A stretch of DNA of 64,000 bases from the NCBI GenBank assembly GCA_016709335.1, contig JADJNC010000008.1:62001-126000 (forward strand), read 5' to 3'. Both the position numbers and the translations under genes were made by a program. The stretch comes from Candidatus Propionivibrio dominans. GTDB taxonomy: Bacteria; Pseudomonadota; Gammaproteobacteria; Burkholderiales; Rhodocyclaceae. Under the pieces are notes generated by a model that saw only the letters and a program-made list of their open reading frames with translations, ran no database searches and was not told the origin of the DNA. Below, in pieces: positions 41,617 through 50,336 of this stretch (within the stretch, counting starts at the first letter, position 1; the number at the start of each line of letters is the position of its first letter).

Positions 41617-42495
41617 GTAACTCGGTGCAGGCCCCTCGGCTTTTGACAGCGAGTCGGAATACAGGGTACCGCCGATGCGTGCCCCCGACTCCTGCCGGAT
41701 ACGTTCGAGCAGGCGTGGGTCGGAGATGCTTTCCAGGAAAACGGCGGGAATCTTCTCACGGCGAATCTGTTCGATGATGCGGCCGACGTCGCCGGCAGAG
41801 GGCTCGGCATCGGTGTTGATGCCGACCGGTGAGATGAAGCCGATGCCATAGGCGCGACTGAAATAGCCGAACGCATCATGTGAGGTAACCACCCGGCGCC
41901 GCTCAACGGGAATCGCTTTGAAGGCCTGGCGAATCTCGCTGTCGAGCGCGCTGATCTCTTGCTTATATTTGGCCGCATTGGCCTGATAGACGGTCTGGCC
42001 TGCCGGATCGGCCTCGCTCAGCGCCTGCGCGATGTTGTCGACATAGATCAGCGCATTGGAGAGATCCTGCCAGGCGTGCGGATCAACATCGCCGTGGTGA
42101 GCGTGCCCCCTTTCGCCCTTCAGGTGAGGCAATTTGAGTATTTTGACCCCGCTGCTGGCCGTCACCACCTTGCCGCGGTAGCCGGAGGACTTGATCAGGC
42201 GCTCGATCCAGCCTTCGAATCCAAAACCATTCACAACGACCAGCCTGGCCTGGGCAAGTGTTCTGGCATCGGCCGGTGTGGGTTGGTAGACATGGGCATC
42301 GGCATCCTGGCCGACCAGCGTATGCACCTGAACACGCTCGCCGCCAATGCGCTGGGTCATATCGCCAAGAATGCTGAAGGTAGCGACGACGTTGAGGGTT
42401 TCTGCCGCCGCACTTCCGATCAAGCCGATGAAGAAAAGAAAGCCAAGGCTTGCCAGACGGTGAAAGCGGCTTTTGGCAAAATTTTTCATGCTCAT
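41563..42495 (-). CDS. ZnuA/MntC-like metal ABC transporter substrate-binding protein
   Basis: 310 residues with a Sec signal (about 1-30, ending AAA). Cluster A-I binding protein: NVVATFSILGDMTQRIGG, then DAHVYQPTPADARTL with the first metal His, a His-rich loop GERGHAHHGDVDPHAWQD, then SHDAFGYFSRAYG, SAGDVGRII and VFLESISDPRLLERI. The long His loop is less extended than in ZnuA, so Zn2+ or Mn2+ are both possible. It should pair with the permease and ATPase at 43317-44998 but is separated from them by a toxin-antitoxin pair and a repeat. The start ATG at 42495 overlaps the toxin stop by one base. Confidence 0.85.
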   Translation of the reverse strand: MSMKNFAKSRFHRLASLGFLFFIGLIGSAAAETLNVVATFSILGDMTQRIGGERVQVHTLVGQDADAHVYQPTPADARTLAQARLVVVNGFGFEGWIERLIKSSGYRGKVVTASSGVKILKLPHLKGERGHAHHGDVDPHAWQDLSNALIYVDNIAQALSEADPAGQTVYQANAAKYKQEISALDSEIRQAFKAIPVERRRVVTSHDAFGYFSRAYGIGFISPVGINTDAEPSAGDVGRIIEQIRREKIPAVFLESISDPRLLERIRQESGARIGGTLYSDSLSKAEGPAPSYLEMMRHNARTMVAALGK

Positions 42496-42788
42496 CAGTA
42501 GCCCGCCTCTTTCTGGTGCCGGAATGCCAAGACAAATACCGCATCGTCAGCCGCTTCATGGCGGTACAGGGCCACATAGCCGGAATCCCCGAAGGCAATC
42601 ACCAACTCGCGCAACTCTGGCATTTCAGGGAACGGTCGGCCAATGTCGGGGGCTGCTTCCAGCAGCAGGAATTGCCGCTCGATGGCCTGGCCGGCCCGCT
42701 TGGCTGCTTCCGGGGCCTTGGCGGCCAGGAACTGCCGGCATCGCTCCAAGCCTAGCGCTGCGCCTTCGGTAACAATTACTTGTGGCAC
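42495..42788 (-). CDS. ParE/RelE-family toxin
   Basis: 97 residues with the ParE fold: VTEGAALGLERCRQFLAAKAPEAA, IERQFLLLEAAPDIGRPFPEMPELRELVIAFGDSGYVALYRHE, and a final VLAFRHQKEAGY strand. Members poison gyrase (ParE) or cleave mRNA (RelE); I cannot tell which. Follows a ribbon-helix-helix antitoxin gene with a 13-base overlap. Its stop overlaps the start of the metal-binding protein gene (TGATG), so the module is embedded in the metal transporter transcript. Confidence 0.8.
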   Translation of the reverse strand: MPQVIVTEGAALGLERCRQFLAAKAPEAAKRAGQAIERQFLLLEAAPDIGRPFPEMPELRELVIAFGDSGYVALYRHEAADDAVFVLAFRHQKEAGY

Positions 42789-43048
42789 TCAGGCACCGCT
42801 TTTTTGTCTTCGCTTCCCCAGGTGTTCAACCATGTGCGCACTTCCTGGCCGGTCAGGTGCTGACCGGTTTCCTGATAGGTCGCCCAAGATGCCAAGGCTT
42901 CCTGCTTGAAGCTCTCGCGGGCTTCCTCGCGCTCGACGTATTGCTGGATGGCTTCGAGCATGATCCAGTGGGCCGAGCGGCGACGCTGGCTAGCGAGGTG
43001 CTGAACGCGACCTTTGAGCGTGTCGTCGATCTTGAGGGACGTTGCCAT
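42776..43048 (-). CDS. ParD/CopG-type ribbon-helix-helix antitoxin
   Basis: 90 residues from the ATG at 43048 (GAGAC context upstream); an earlier in-frame start at 43078 would run into the operator. N-terminal ribbon-helix-helix ATSLKIDDTLKGRVQHLASQRRRSAHWIM, then an acidic, aromatic tail (EREEARESFKQEALASWATYQ, then LNTWGSED) that should wrap the toxin. Overlaps the toxin gene by 13 bases. Confidence 0.8.
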   Translation of the reverse strand: MATSLKIDDTLKGRVQHLASQRRRSAHWIMLEAIQQYVEREEARESFKQEALASWATYQETGQHLTGQEVRTWLNTWGSEDKKAVPECHK

Positions 43049-43058
43049 GGTGGGTCTC

Positions 43059-43085
43059 TTATCACATAGTAATACCAAGTGATAA
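43059..43085 (-). promoter_or_regulatory. Probable operator of the ParDE-like pair
   Basis: Perfect 7-base inverted repeat TTATCAC (43059-43065) and GTGATAA (43079-43085) with a 13-base spacer, 11 bases upstream of the antitoxin ATG. Expected position for autoregulation by a ribbon-helix-helix antitoxin. Confidence 0.55.
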
Positions 43086-43143
43086 TGTAGCCACTCCGCC
43101 CTTGTCCGTCAAACAAACGTCTAACGGTCGCGCCAGGACCTTC

Positions 43144-43260
43144 AGGGTAAATTTTTTCTGATGAACGAACTTGGATTCCGGGTCAAGCCCGGAATGAGCG
43201 CGAAGCCTGGCCTCGGGCCACAGTAATTCAATGAGTTAGCGTTGGAACAAATTTACCCTT
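43144..43260. repeat. REP/MITE-like element, short copy 3
   Basis: 117 bases bounded by imperfect terminal inverted repeats, AGGGTAAATTTTTTC at the left (from 43144) and its counterpart GGAACAAATTTACCCTT at the right end. Contains only the second REP module ATTCCGGGTCAAGCCCGGAAT (43175-43195) and the shared block GCGAAGCCTGGCCTCGGGCC. It sits between the permease gene and the toxin-antitoxin pair, and nothing else is seen in that 238-base gap. Confidence 0.7.
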
Positions 43261-43316
43261 GTAGTTAACTCGGCGCAGCCTGTGTTCTTGGTGGCTTGTT
43301 GGTAAAGCATTTGAAT

Positions 43317-44216
43317 TTATCGCTCGAAATGCCAGCGTGGACGCAGCCGGCTGACCAGCGGGCCGAGCGGGCCAATGGCCATCGACAGAATATACAGGCC
43401 GCCAAGCGTGAGGACGATGGCCGGGCCGGCGGGCAGGTTGACGTAGTAGGAAAGCAGCAGGCCGATGAGCGAACCGGTGAAGGCGATGACGACGGCGACC
43501 AGAATGAGCGGAACGATGTTGCCGACCCAGAAACGTGCGGCCGCCGAGGGCAGAATCATGATGCCGACGGCCATCAGCGTACCGAGTGCATGGAATCCGC
43601 CGATCAGGTTGAGGACGACGAGGACCATGAATCCGTAGTGCGCCAGCGGGCTGAGACGGCTGATACGCGCCAGATGTGCCGGATCGCAACATTCGAGAAC
43701 GATCAGGCGCAGGCAGACGGCGATGGCAACTATCGAACACGAGGCGAAGCTGGCCAGCAGGAGGAGGGCGGCATCGTCCAGCGCGAGGACGCTGCCAAAC
43801 AGCACATGCAGCAGATCGACATTGCTGCCGCGCATGGAAATGATCAGCACCCCGGCCGAAAGCGAGATCAGGTAGAAGGTGGCCAGACTGGTGTCTTCCT
43901 TGATCACCGAGTTGCGTGCCACGCCGCCGGCCAGCACGGCCACGGCAATGCCGGCGACCAGCCCGCCGATGGTCATCGCCGAGAGCGAAAGCCCGGCGAT
44001 CAGGTAGCCGACGGCGGCACCCGGCAGGATGGCGTGCGAAATGGCATCGCCGGCCAGACTCATGCGGCGCAGCATCAGGAAGACACCGATCGGCGTCGCA
44101 CCCAGCGAAAGCGCCAGACAGCCGGCCAGCGCGCGGCGCATGAAACCGAACTCGATGAACGGCGAGACGAGCGGGAGGCCAGGCAGCATATCTCGCAGCG
44201 AGTCGAGCAGGCCCAT
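43317..44216 (-). CDS. Metal ABC transporter permease (ZnuB/MntB family)
   Basis: 299 residues with eight or so helices of the ABC-3 family. Typical segments: FMRRALAGCLALSLGATPIGVFLMLRRMSLAGDAISHAILPG (the start through the conserved SHA-x-L-PG motif, read here in parts), then VLFGSVLALD and GIMILPSAAARF. Forms the channel for Zn2+ or Mn2+ import with the ATPase, whose stop it overlaps at 44216. The cognate binding protein is 800 bases downstream, beyond the inserted ParDE pair. Confidence 0.85.
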   Translation of the reverse strand: MGLLDSLRDMLPGLPLVSPFIEFGFMRRALAGCLALSLGATPIGVFLMLRRMSLAGDAISHAILPGAAVGYLIAGLSLSAMTIGGLVAGIAVAVLAGGVARNSVIKEDTSLATFYLISLSAGVLIISMRGSNVDLLHVLFGSVLALDDAALLLLASFASCSIVAIAVCLRLIVLECCDPAHLARISRLSPLAHYGFMVLVVLNLIGGFHALGTLMAVGIMILPSAAARFWVGNIVPLILVAVVIAFTGSLIGLLLSYYVNLPAGPAIVLTLGGLYILSMAIGPLGPLVSRLRPRWHFER

Positions 44217-44998
44217 CAGTGAGAGTGCCCCGCGTTTTCATGGGCGTCGGCGCTACAGATTGCGGCCCCATGGGCTTCACCCTGCGCTTCGGCCAGATGG
44301 CGGGCACGCCGCAGGTTGGCTTCGCTCAAAACCTCTGCTGTCGCCCCTCGCGCCACGAGCTCGCGCGCCAGCAAGAGCGTTTCGGGATACTCCTGTCGAA
44401 CGTGGTCGAAATCGTGCAGTACGCTGATTACGGTACGACCTTCGCCATTCCAGCGCCGCACCAGCGCCGCCAGGTCGCGAACCGTATTGGCATCAATGGC
44501 GCCATAGGGCTCGTCAAGCAGTACCAGCGGTGAATCCTGCAATATCACCCGGGCAAAACGCGCCCGTTGCAACTGGCCACCGGAGATCTGGCCGATCGGC
44601 CGGGTTTCCAGCCCGCTCAGTCCCACTGCTGCGATCGCCTCGTCGATGCGCTGTCTGGATGCCCGATCAAAACCACGGAAGGCGCCAAATTGAGACCACA
44701 GTCCCATGGCGACAAAATCGTGGATGACGATGGGGAAACTGACATCGAGCGTCGATTGCTGGGCAAGGTAGGCGATGTTTTCGCGCTTCAGGCCGATCAA
44801 TTCGATTCGCCCCTGCATTGGTCCGAGTTCACCGACGATACCTTTGAGCAGCGTCGATTTCCCGGCGCCGTTGGGTCCGACGAGGGCCAGCAGGCTGCCG
44901 GCAGCAATTTCGCCATTAAGATGATGCACGGCCGGATGCCGCTTGTAGCCAAGCGTCAGATTATCGAAGCGGACGATAGTCGCTGCCTCAGGGTTCAC
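44216..44998 (-). CDS. Metal ABC transporter ATP-binding protein (ZnuC-like)
   Basis: 260 residues from GTG at 44998, whose GTGA overlaps the stop of the small upstream ORF; an earlier frame opening to 45079 is not supported. Walker A GPNGAGKST, signature ISGGQLQRARFARVI, Walker B LVLLDEPYGAID, H-loop VLHDFDHVRQ. The C-terminus ends HGAAICSADAHENAGHSH, a His/Cys tail that may bind the transported metal. Powers import by the permease at 43317. The operon probably starts near the palindrome at 45173. Confidence 0.85.
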   Translation of the reverse strand: MNPEAATIVRFDNLTLGYKRHPAVHHLNGEIAAGSLLALVGPNGAGKSTLLKGIVGELGPMQGRIELIGLKRENIAYLAQQSTLDVSFPIVIHDFVAMGLWSQFGAFRGFDRASRQRIDEAIAAVGLSGLETRPIGQISGGQLQRARFARVILQDSPLVLLDEPYGAIDANTVRDLAALVRRWNGEGRTVISVLHDFDHVRQEYPETLLLARELVARGATAEVLSEANLRRARHLAEAQGEAHGAAICSADAHENAGHSH

Positions 44999-45138
44999 GA
45001 CAGCGCCCAATGGATGGTCAACCACAGCAGAAGCATGGCGCCTGAAGCCCAGATAAGGCGCGAGACGGCGCCCGCACACAGTGCAGGGTTGGGACGGGCA
45101 GGGGGGGGCGGCAAGCTGTTTTTCAATCCGGCTGGCAT
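44995..45138 (-). CDS. Small single-helix membrane protein before znuC-like gene
   Basis: 47 residues from the ATG at 45138: a Pro-rich start, then CAGAVSRLIWASGAMLLLWL and a short tail, that is one transmembrane helix. The TGA overlaps the GTG start of the ATPase gene. A longer form starting at 45198 would include the palindromic operator and is less likely. No family recognised. May be an accessory subunit or leader of the metal importer. Confidence 0.45.
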   Translation of the reverse strand: MPAGLKNSLPPPPARPNPALCAGAVSRLIWASGAMLLLWLTIHWALS

Positions 45139-45172
45139 CGGTGCGGGAGCATTATTTTTAATGGGACAGATA

Positions 45173-45189
45173 ATGCAACAAAGTTGCAT
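45173..45189. promoter_or_regulatory. Candidate Zur/Fur-type operator before the metal importer
   Basis: ATGCAAC-AAA-GTTGCAT, a perfect 7-base inverted repeat of 17 bases, 35 bases upstream of the small membrane ORF and 121 bases upstream of the divergent mltF start. Size and position suit a Zur/Fur-family site; no such regulator is in the window. Confidence 0.45.
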
Positions 45190-45309
45190 AAAGGGCAAAT
45201 GTTACGCACTTCCTGCCTGTTGTATCATTCCACAGGCTTGGACAGTTGCCTTTCCGAAGGCATGAAGGCAGTTTGAGCGGAATGTGATTGTTGATTGAAA
45301 GGTAATTCG

Positions 45310-46789
45310 ATGAAACCACGATTCCTCCTAACTGTGCTGCTTTTAATTTCCATGCTTTTCGCAATCCCTGCGGCGGCGAAAGCGGAAAACGATCCTCAGT
45401 CGGCGGCCAAACCCCGGCAGCTTGCATTATCGAGCAAGGCGTGGAGCGGCGATTTCGAGAAGATGCTTGATCGGCACATGATTCGGGTCCTGGCACCCTA
45501 CAGTCGCACCCTGTATTTCAATGACAAGGGGCGCGAACGTGGCCTGACAGCGGATGCGATTCGGGATTTCGAACTCTATCTGAACAGGAAATACAAGAAG
45601 CGTCTGGGCAACCGGCCTTTGACGGTCTATATCATTCCGACTACGCGTGACAAGTTGCTCCCGAATATTGCAGCCGGCGTCGGAGATATTGCAGTTGGCA
45701 ATCTGACCGTCACCGAAGAACGACTGCAGCAGGTCGACTTCTTTGTGCCGGGCGACCAGAAGCCGGTGAACGAGATCGTTGTCAGCGGAGCGAATGTACC
45801 CCTGCTTGACTCGGCTGATCAGTTGTCCGGAAAAACCGTTCATGTGCGACTGTCGAGCAGTTATCAGGACAGCCTCGAAGAACTGAACGAGAGGCTGAAA
45901 AAGGCTGGCAAACCCCTGGTGAAAATCGTACTGGTGCCCGATGCCCTGGAAGATGAGGACATGATGGAAATGCTCGGTGCCGGTTTGTTCGAGTTCATCA
46001 TCGTTGACGACTGGAAGGCGCAGATGTGGGCGCAGATCCTGCCGAAGATCCGCTTGCACCCGCAGGCAACAGTGCGCACGGGCGGGAAAATCGGCTGGGC
46101 GGTACGCAAGGGCAGTCCTCAGTTGCTGGCAGCGCTTGACGATTTTTTTTACCAATCACATGAAGAAATTGAACCTGTCGGAACAACGCCTGAAGCAGTA
46201 CATGCAGCGAGTGAAGCAGATCAGGAATTCGTCAGCGGATGAAGACTGGAAACGTTTTGAGGATACCATCGCGCTGTTCAGGAAGTACGGCAGCAAGTAC
46301 AACTTTGATCCCCTGATGCTGGCAGCTCAGGGTTATCAGGAGTCGGGGCTCAATCAGCAGGCGAAGAGCCATGTCGGCGCCATCGGCATCATGCAGGTGA
46401 TGCCGGCAACCGGTGCTGAACTCGGTGTCGGGAGCATCCACGTGGCCGAAGCGAACGTCCATGCCGGTACCAAGTACATGGATATCCTGATGAGCAAATA
46501 TTTCCCGGATGCCCATTTCAGCGAGGCCAACCGCCCGCTGTTTGCCTTTGCCAGCTACAACGCCGGCCCCGGCAACATCTCGAAGATGCGCAAGGAGGCG
46601 GTGAAACGCGGTCTCGATCCGGACAAGTGGTTCAATAATGTCGAACTGGTGGTGGCGGAAAAGATTGGCGTGGAAACCACCAACTACGTCCGCAATATCT
46701 ACAAGTACTATGTCGCTTACCGGCTCACCCAGGAAGCCATAGAAACTTCGCGTGCGGCGCGCGAGCAAGTGGCTCCGACAGCCCGCTAG
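45310..46789 (+). pseudogene. mltF: MltF-like lytic transglycosylase, single frameshift
   Basis: Two-domain membrane-bound lytic transglycosylase: an amino-acid-binding-protein-like domain (residues about 55-285, DFEKMLDRHMIRVLAPYSRTLYF onward in parts, VGDIAVGNLTVTEERLQQVDF) and a C-terminal SLT domain (AAQGYQESGLNQQAKSHVGA with the catalytic Glu in QESG, then IMQVMPATG and FASYNAGPGN). Cuts peptidoglycan to form 1,6-anhydroMurNAc. The first part reads to about 46150 and the second continues in another frame after a run of eight T (46143-46150); seven T would join DDFFTNHMKKLNLS and give about 490 residues. Signal peptide at the N-terminus. Probably a sequence error in the T run. Confidence 0.85.
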
Positions 46790-46832
46790 ACGACAATCAT
46801 GGGGCGCATTGGTGGGCGCGTCAGGCGTTCGT

Positions 46833-48536
46833 TCACACCCCTGGCGCAGGAGCCGTTGAAGCCTGGAACTCGCGCTGGTAGCGCCCCAGACTGCTGATCG
46901 ATCCACAGACGAAAAGGGCATCGTCCGGGCGCAGTAAAAAGTCTTCGGCGAATTCGACAAAGACGTCTTGTCCCCGCTCAACGGCGACGATCTTGGCTCC
47001 TGTCTGATCGAGCGCCTCGCTGCGCCAAGGATGCGCACCGGCCAGGGTGCCCGCCCGCAGGCGACTGAACTTGATCCGGTTTTCAACGGGGATGACCTGC
47101 TCGTCAAGCAGGTGATAGCCTAGAATTTGTCCGGCGACCTGCCCCACCGAAATGGCGAAGTCGGCTCCTGAACGGTAAAGCCGTTCGGTATTCGGCGCCC
47201 GATTGACGCGCACGATGAGCGGTACCTCGGGTGCGTAGTCGCGCACCACGGCGGTGGCAAATACCGATTCGCTGTCATCGCTCAAGGCCAGAATGACGGC
47301 ACTGGCCTCACGAACCCTGGCCTGGTTGAGGGTGGCCTGTTCGAGCACGTTACCGACCACGTCGATTCCTGGTCCGGATAGCCGGTCAATCACGATGCAG
47401 GTTTCCCTGGCGTCATGCAGCATTTCAATGACCTTGCGCCCGACGGCACCGAAGCCGGCCAGGACAATCGGGCCGGTGCGATCGATCGGAACGCCCATTC
47501 GTTCCACTTTTCCCAGATTGACCTGCGCGCCGACAATGACGAGAATTGCCCCCGGTTCAACTCGCGTATCCGGGCCTTTGGTCGTAGTAAAAGCCCCGCC
47601 GACCCATTGTCCGATGACCGACACGCCATGTTGTTCGCGAAGGTGCAAATCTCCGAGCTTCTTCCCGGCCAGCGGGCTGCCAGCGCGAACGCGAAATTCC
47701 GCCATTCCGACCCGGGTTCCAAGCAGATGCATGCCTTCGGCCGGCGGGCTGATGCGCCTGCTGGCGCGCGATGCCAGGGCGGCACCGAGAACATGCGCCG
47801 GGGTGAATACCTCGGTGGCGCCAATCTGAAGCATCGGTGGCCGGTACAGCGGGTCGTCGGCCAGTGCGTAGAGCGGGCCGGTAAAACCACATTCGCGCAC
47901 AATGAGCGCGCAGGTGGCGTTGCCGTGATCGCCGGCATTGGTGACCACCGCGCGCGCCTGTTTTACCCGTAGCAGCACTGAGGGATCTTCGGCCAGCTTG
48001 CCAAAAACCACGTTGTAACCCCGATCACGCAGGTTGCGCGCCAGCGCCAGGTTTTCTTCAAAAATGACGCAGGGACTGTTCAAGCGCCTGAATTCATCCA
48101 GCAAGGACTCGATGGCCAGACCATAGCGGTAGAAAAACACCTTGCCGGCCATCGGGGGCAAGATGTGCTGCAGGCGGAGTTCGAATCGCTCTTCAAAATA
48201 GGGGAGTACGAATATCGGGAAAATAAGGAAAATCAGGAACTGGCCCATGAACTGGCCGACGATGACGAACAAGGCCACAACCGGGTGATTCCAGTGACTG
48301 TCCGCACCGTAGCCGGTGGTGGTGAGTGTTTCCGAAGCCCACTGGAGACTTTCCAGAAAAGTGCGTGGCGTACCTTCAAGATGCTCCATTCCAAGCATGT
48401 AGATCGTTCCGAGAATGAGTACTGCCGCCGGAAGCAGGGCGAGGAGCATCAACAATCGCCGGGTCGAACGCTTTAAATTCATGGCCATTCCATGTAGCTC
48501 TTGGTATTCGTAATACGAAGTATCCTCGGCGATCAA
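46833..48536 (-). CDS. Potassium channel with two RCK (TrkA) domains
   Basis: 567 residues. The first part has two helices with a pore loop and selectivity filter TTTGYGAD (about 72-79), as in K+ channels. Then two RCK regions: the first near residues 130-250 (VIFEENLALARNLRDRG, NAGDHGNATCALIV), the second from about 345 (IVLAGFGAVGRKVIEML, then VIDRL), with TrkA-C modules near 270-330 and 480-550 (LLRPDDALFVCG). It is a ligand- or voltage-gated inner-membrane K+ channel or sensor. ATG at 48536; Met17 or Met19 is an alternative start. Convergent with mltF, divergent from tadA. Confidence 0.85.
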   Translation of the reverse strand: MIAEDTSYYEYQELHGMAMNLKRSTRRLLMLLALLPAAVLILGTIYMLGMEHLEGTPRTFLESLQWASETLTTTGYGADSHWNHPVVALFVIVGQFMGQFLIFLIFPIFVLPYFEERFELRLQHILPPMAGKVFFYRYGLAIESLLDEFRRLNSPCVIFEENLALARNLRDRGYNVVFGKLAEDPSVLLRVKQARAVVTNAGDHGNATCALIVRECGFTGPLYALADDPLYRPPMLQIGATEVFTPAHVLGAALASRASRRISPPAEGMHLLGTRVGMAEFRVRAGSPLAGKKLGDLHLREQHGVSVIGQWVGGAFTTTKGPDTRVEPGAILVIVGAQVNLGKVERMGVPIDRTGPIVLAGFGAVGRKVIEMLHDARETCIVIDRLSGPGIDVVGNVLEQATLNQARVREASAVILALSDDSESVFATAVVRDYAPEVPLIVRVNRAPNTERLYRSGADFAISVGQVAGQILGYHLLDEQVIPVENRIKFSRLRAGTLAGAHPWRSEALDQTGAKIVAVERGQDVFVEFAEDFLLRPDDALFVCGSISSLGRYQREFQASTAPAPGV

Positions 48537-48607
48537 GGTCTGGTCAAATTGTGTGACTGCCCTGTTTGCTCAAGGTTAGTGATCAAGCCACTCTATGGGT
48601 AAGGTAG

Positions 48608-49078
<471 letters not shown>

Positions 49079-49080
49079 AC

Positions 49081-49563
49081 ATGCGTATCCATATTTCGAT
49101 TGCGCAACAATTGCTGACCCTGTTTGACGCGGCCGGACAGGTGTTGCGCTGCTATCCGGTGTCCACGGCCAGCCGCGGGGTCGGCGAACAGCGCGGCAGT
49201 TACTGCACGCCGCGCGGCAAGCATCTGATCCGCGCCAAAATCGGTGCGGGGCAAGCGGAAAATACCGTCTTTGTTACGCGCCGTCCGAGCGGCGAGATCT
49301 ATTCGCCCGAACTCGGTGCGGCCTTTCCGGAGCGCGACTGGATTCTCACGAGAATTCTCTGGCTGTCCGGGTGTGAACCGCAGTTCAACCGGCTGGCAAG
49401 CGTCGATACCATGCACCGCTACATCTACATCCATGGCAGCCCGGAGACGGTTGCGATGGGCACCCCCGGGTCGCACGGTTGCATACGCATGCGCAACGCT
49501 GACATCATTGAACTGTTTGATCGGGTACCGGTTTACACCCCGGTAGAGATTTTCGAGGACTGA
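49081..49563 (+). CDS. L,D-transpeptidase (YkuD domain)
   Basis: 160 residues, a single catalytic YkuD domain: YIYIHGSPETVAMGTPGSHGCIRMRN contains (in two parts) the H-G-x14-S-H-G-C-I/V-R signature with His118 and the nucleophile Cys134. No signal peptide is visible; the start at 49081 is fixed by the tadA stop two bases upstream, so it either uses an unusual export route or acts on a cytoplasmic substrate. Members of this short form are common in this group. Its 3' end overlaps the convergent NRDE gene by 31 bases. Confidence 0.85.
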   Translation: MRIHISIAQQLLTLFDAAGQVLRCYPVSTASRGVGEQRGSYCTPRGKHLIRAKIGAGQAENTVFVTRRPSGEIYSPELGAAFPERDWILTRILWLSGCEPQFNRLASVDTMHRYIYIHGSPETVAMGTPGSHGCIRMRNADIIELFDRVPVYTPVEIFED

Positions 49564-50312
49564 AATGACTCACTCACCTCGCCAAGCGGCACGGCATTTT
49601 GGCCAAAACTTCGTTCGACCAGCGTGACCTGACCGGTCCGATGCATCGTCAGCAGCGTTGAGGCGCGCGTCCCGTATTCCGGCGAACTGACGAAAATGGC
49701 GGAGAGAATACGCTCCCATTCAAGCGGGACACCGGTTTCGGGCAGGTGGGTATCGGCAACGATTTCCTGGTCGGCGAGCAGTGCGAAGAAGCGAGCCGAA
49801 TCCGGCAAATGTTGCAGTGCCTTGGCAAAAGCCGTTTTGGCGGCCGCAAGCTTCGGCCATGGCGTGTCGAGCAGGTGGTTGGACAGACCGTAGATTCCCG
49901 GAGCCAGCCAGCGCGGCCCCGGCCCGCGGTTGGAGCAATAGCCCAGCCTTTGCCCGTCACCAACGAACAGGTTGAATCCGTTGAAATCGGCACGGCGTCG
50001 GGTCAGCTCATCAAGAAATCGTTCAGGATCGTTTTCGGCGGCGAGAAAATCGGCCACCAGCGCCCCGCGCGAAGGCGCATCGACGATTTGCCGAGCGCCT
50101 TCGCGGAAATTGGTCAATGCCGCAAAACGTTGCCGACGGCTGACGCCCAGCCAGGTCCCGCCGGCTTCCAGATCACGTCCGGCAAGAATTTCCGGGGCGT
50201 CTGCCCAGAATCCGGCAGGCGCGGAGGGTCTGGCAAAGAACTCGTCCCGGTTGGCGGCAACGACCAGCGGGTAATCGGGATGAGCACGCCAGGCCAGAAC
50301 AATCAGGCACAT
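49533..50312 (-). CDS. NRDE/TANGO2-family protein
   Basis: 259 residues. Begins MCLIVLAWRAHPDYPLVVAANRDEFFARP, which includes the N-terminal Cys and the Asn-Arg-Asp-Glu motif that names the family, followed by GGTWLGVSRRQRFAALTN and RGALVADFL. TANGO2 proteins are nucleophile-hydrolase-like and linked to haem or lipid handling; the enzymatic activity is not settled. Downstream of ygfZ on the same strand by 24 bases, so they may share a transcript. Confidence 0.85.
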   Translation of the reverse strand: MCLIVLAWRAHPDYPLVVAANRDEFFARPSAPAGFWADAPEILAGRDLEAGGTWLGVSRRQRFAALTNFREGARQIVDAPSRGALVADFLAAENDPERFLDELTRRRADFNGFNLFVGDGQRLGYCSNRGPGPRWLAPGIYGLSNHLLDTPWPKLAAAKTAFAKALQHLPDSARFFALLADQEIVADTHLPETGVPLEWERILSAIFVSSPEYGTRASTLLTMHRTGQVTLVERSFGQNAVPLGEVSESFQSSKISTGV

Positions 50313-50336
50313 CCGAACTTGCCCCTGGCCTTGAAA

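Noticed and set aside
43296..44222. 308-codon frame antisense to the metal permease
   Set aside because: Product is almost entirely Gln, Asp, Gly and Arg, typical of the reverse of a hydrophobic protein.
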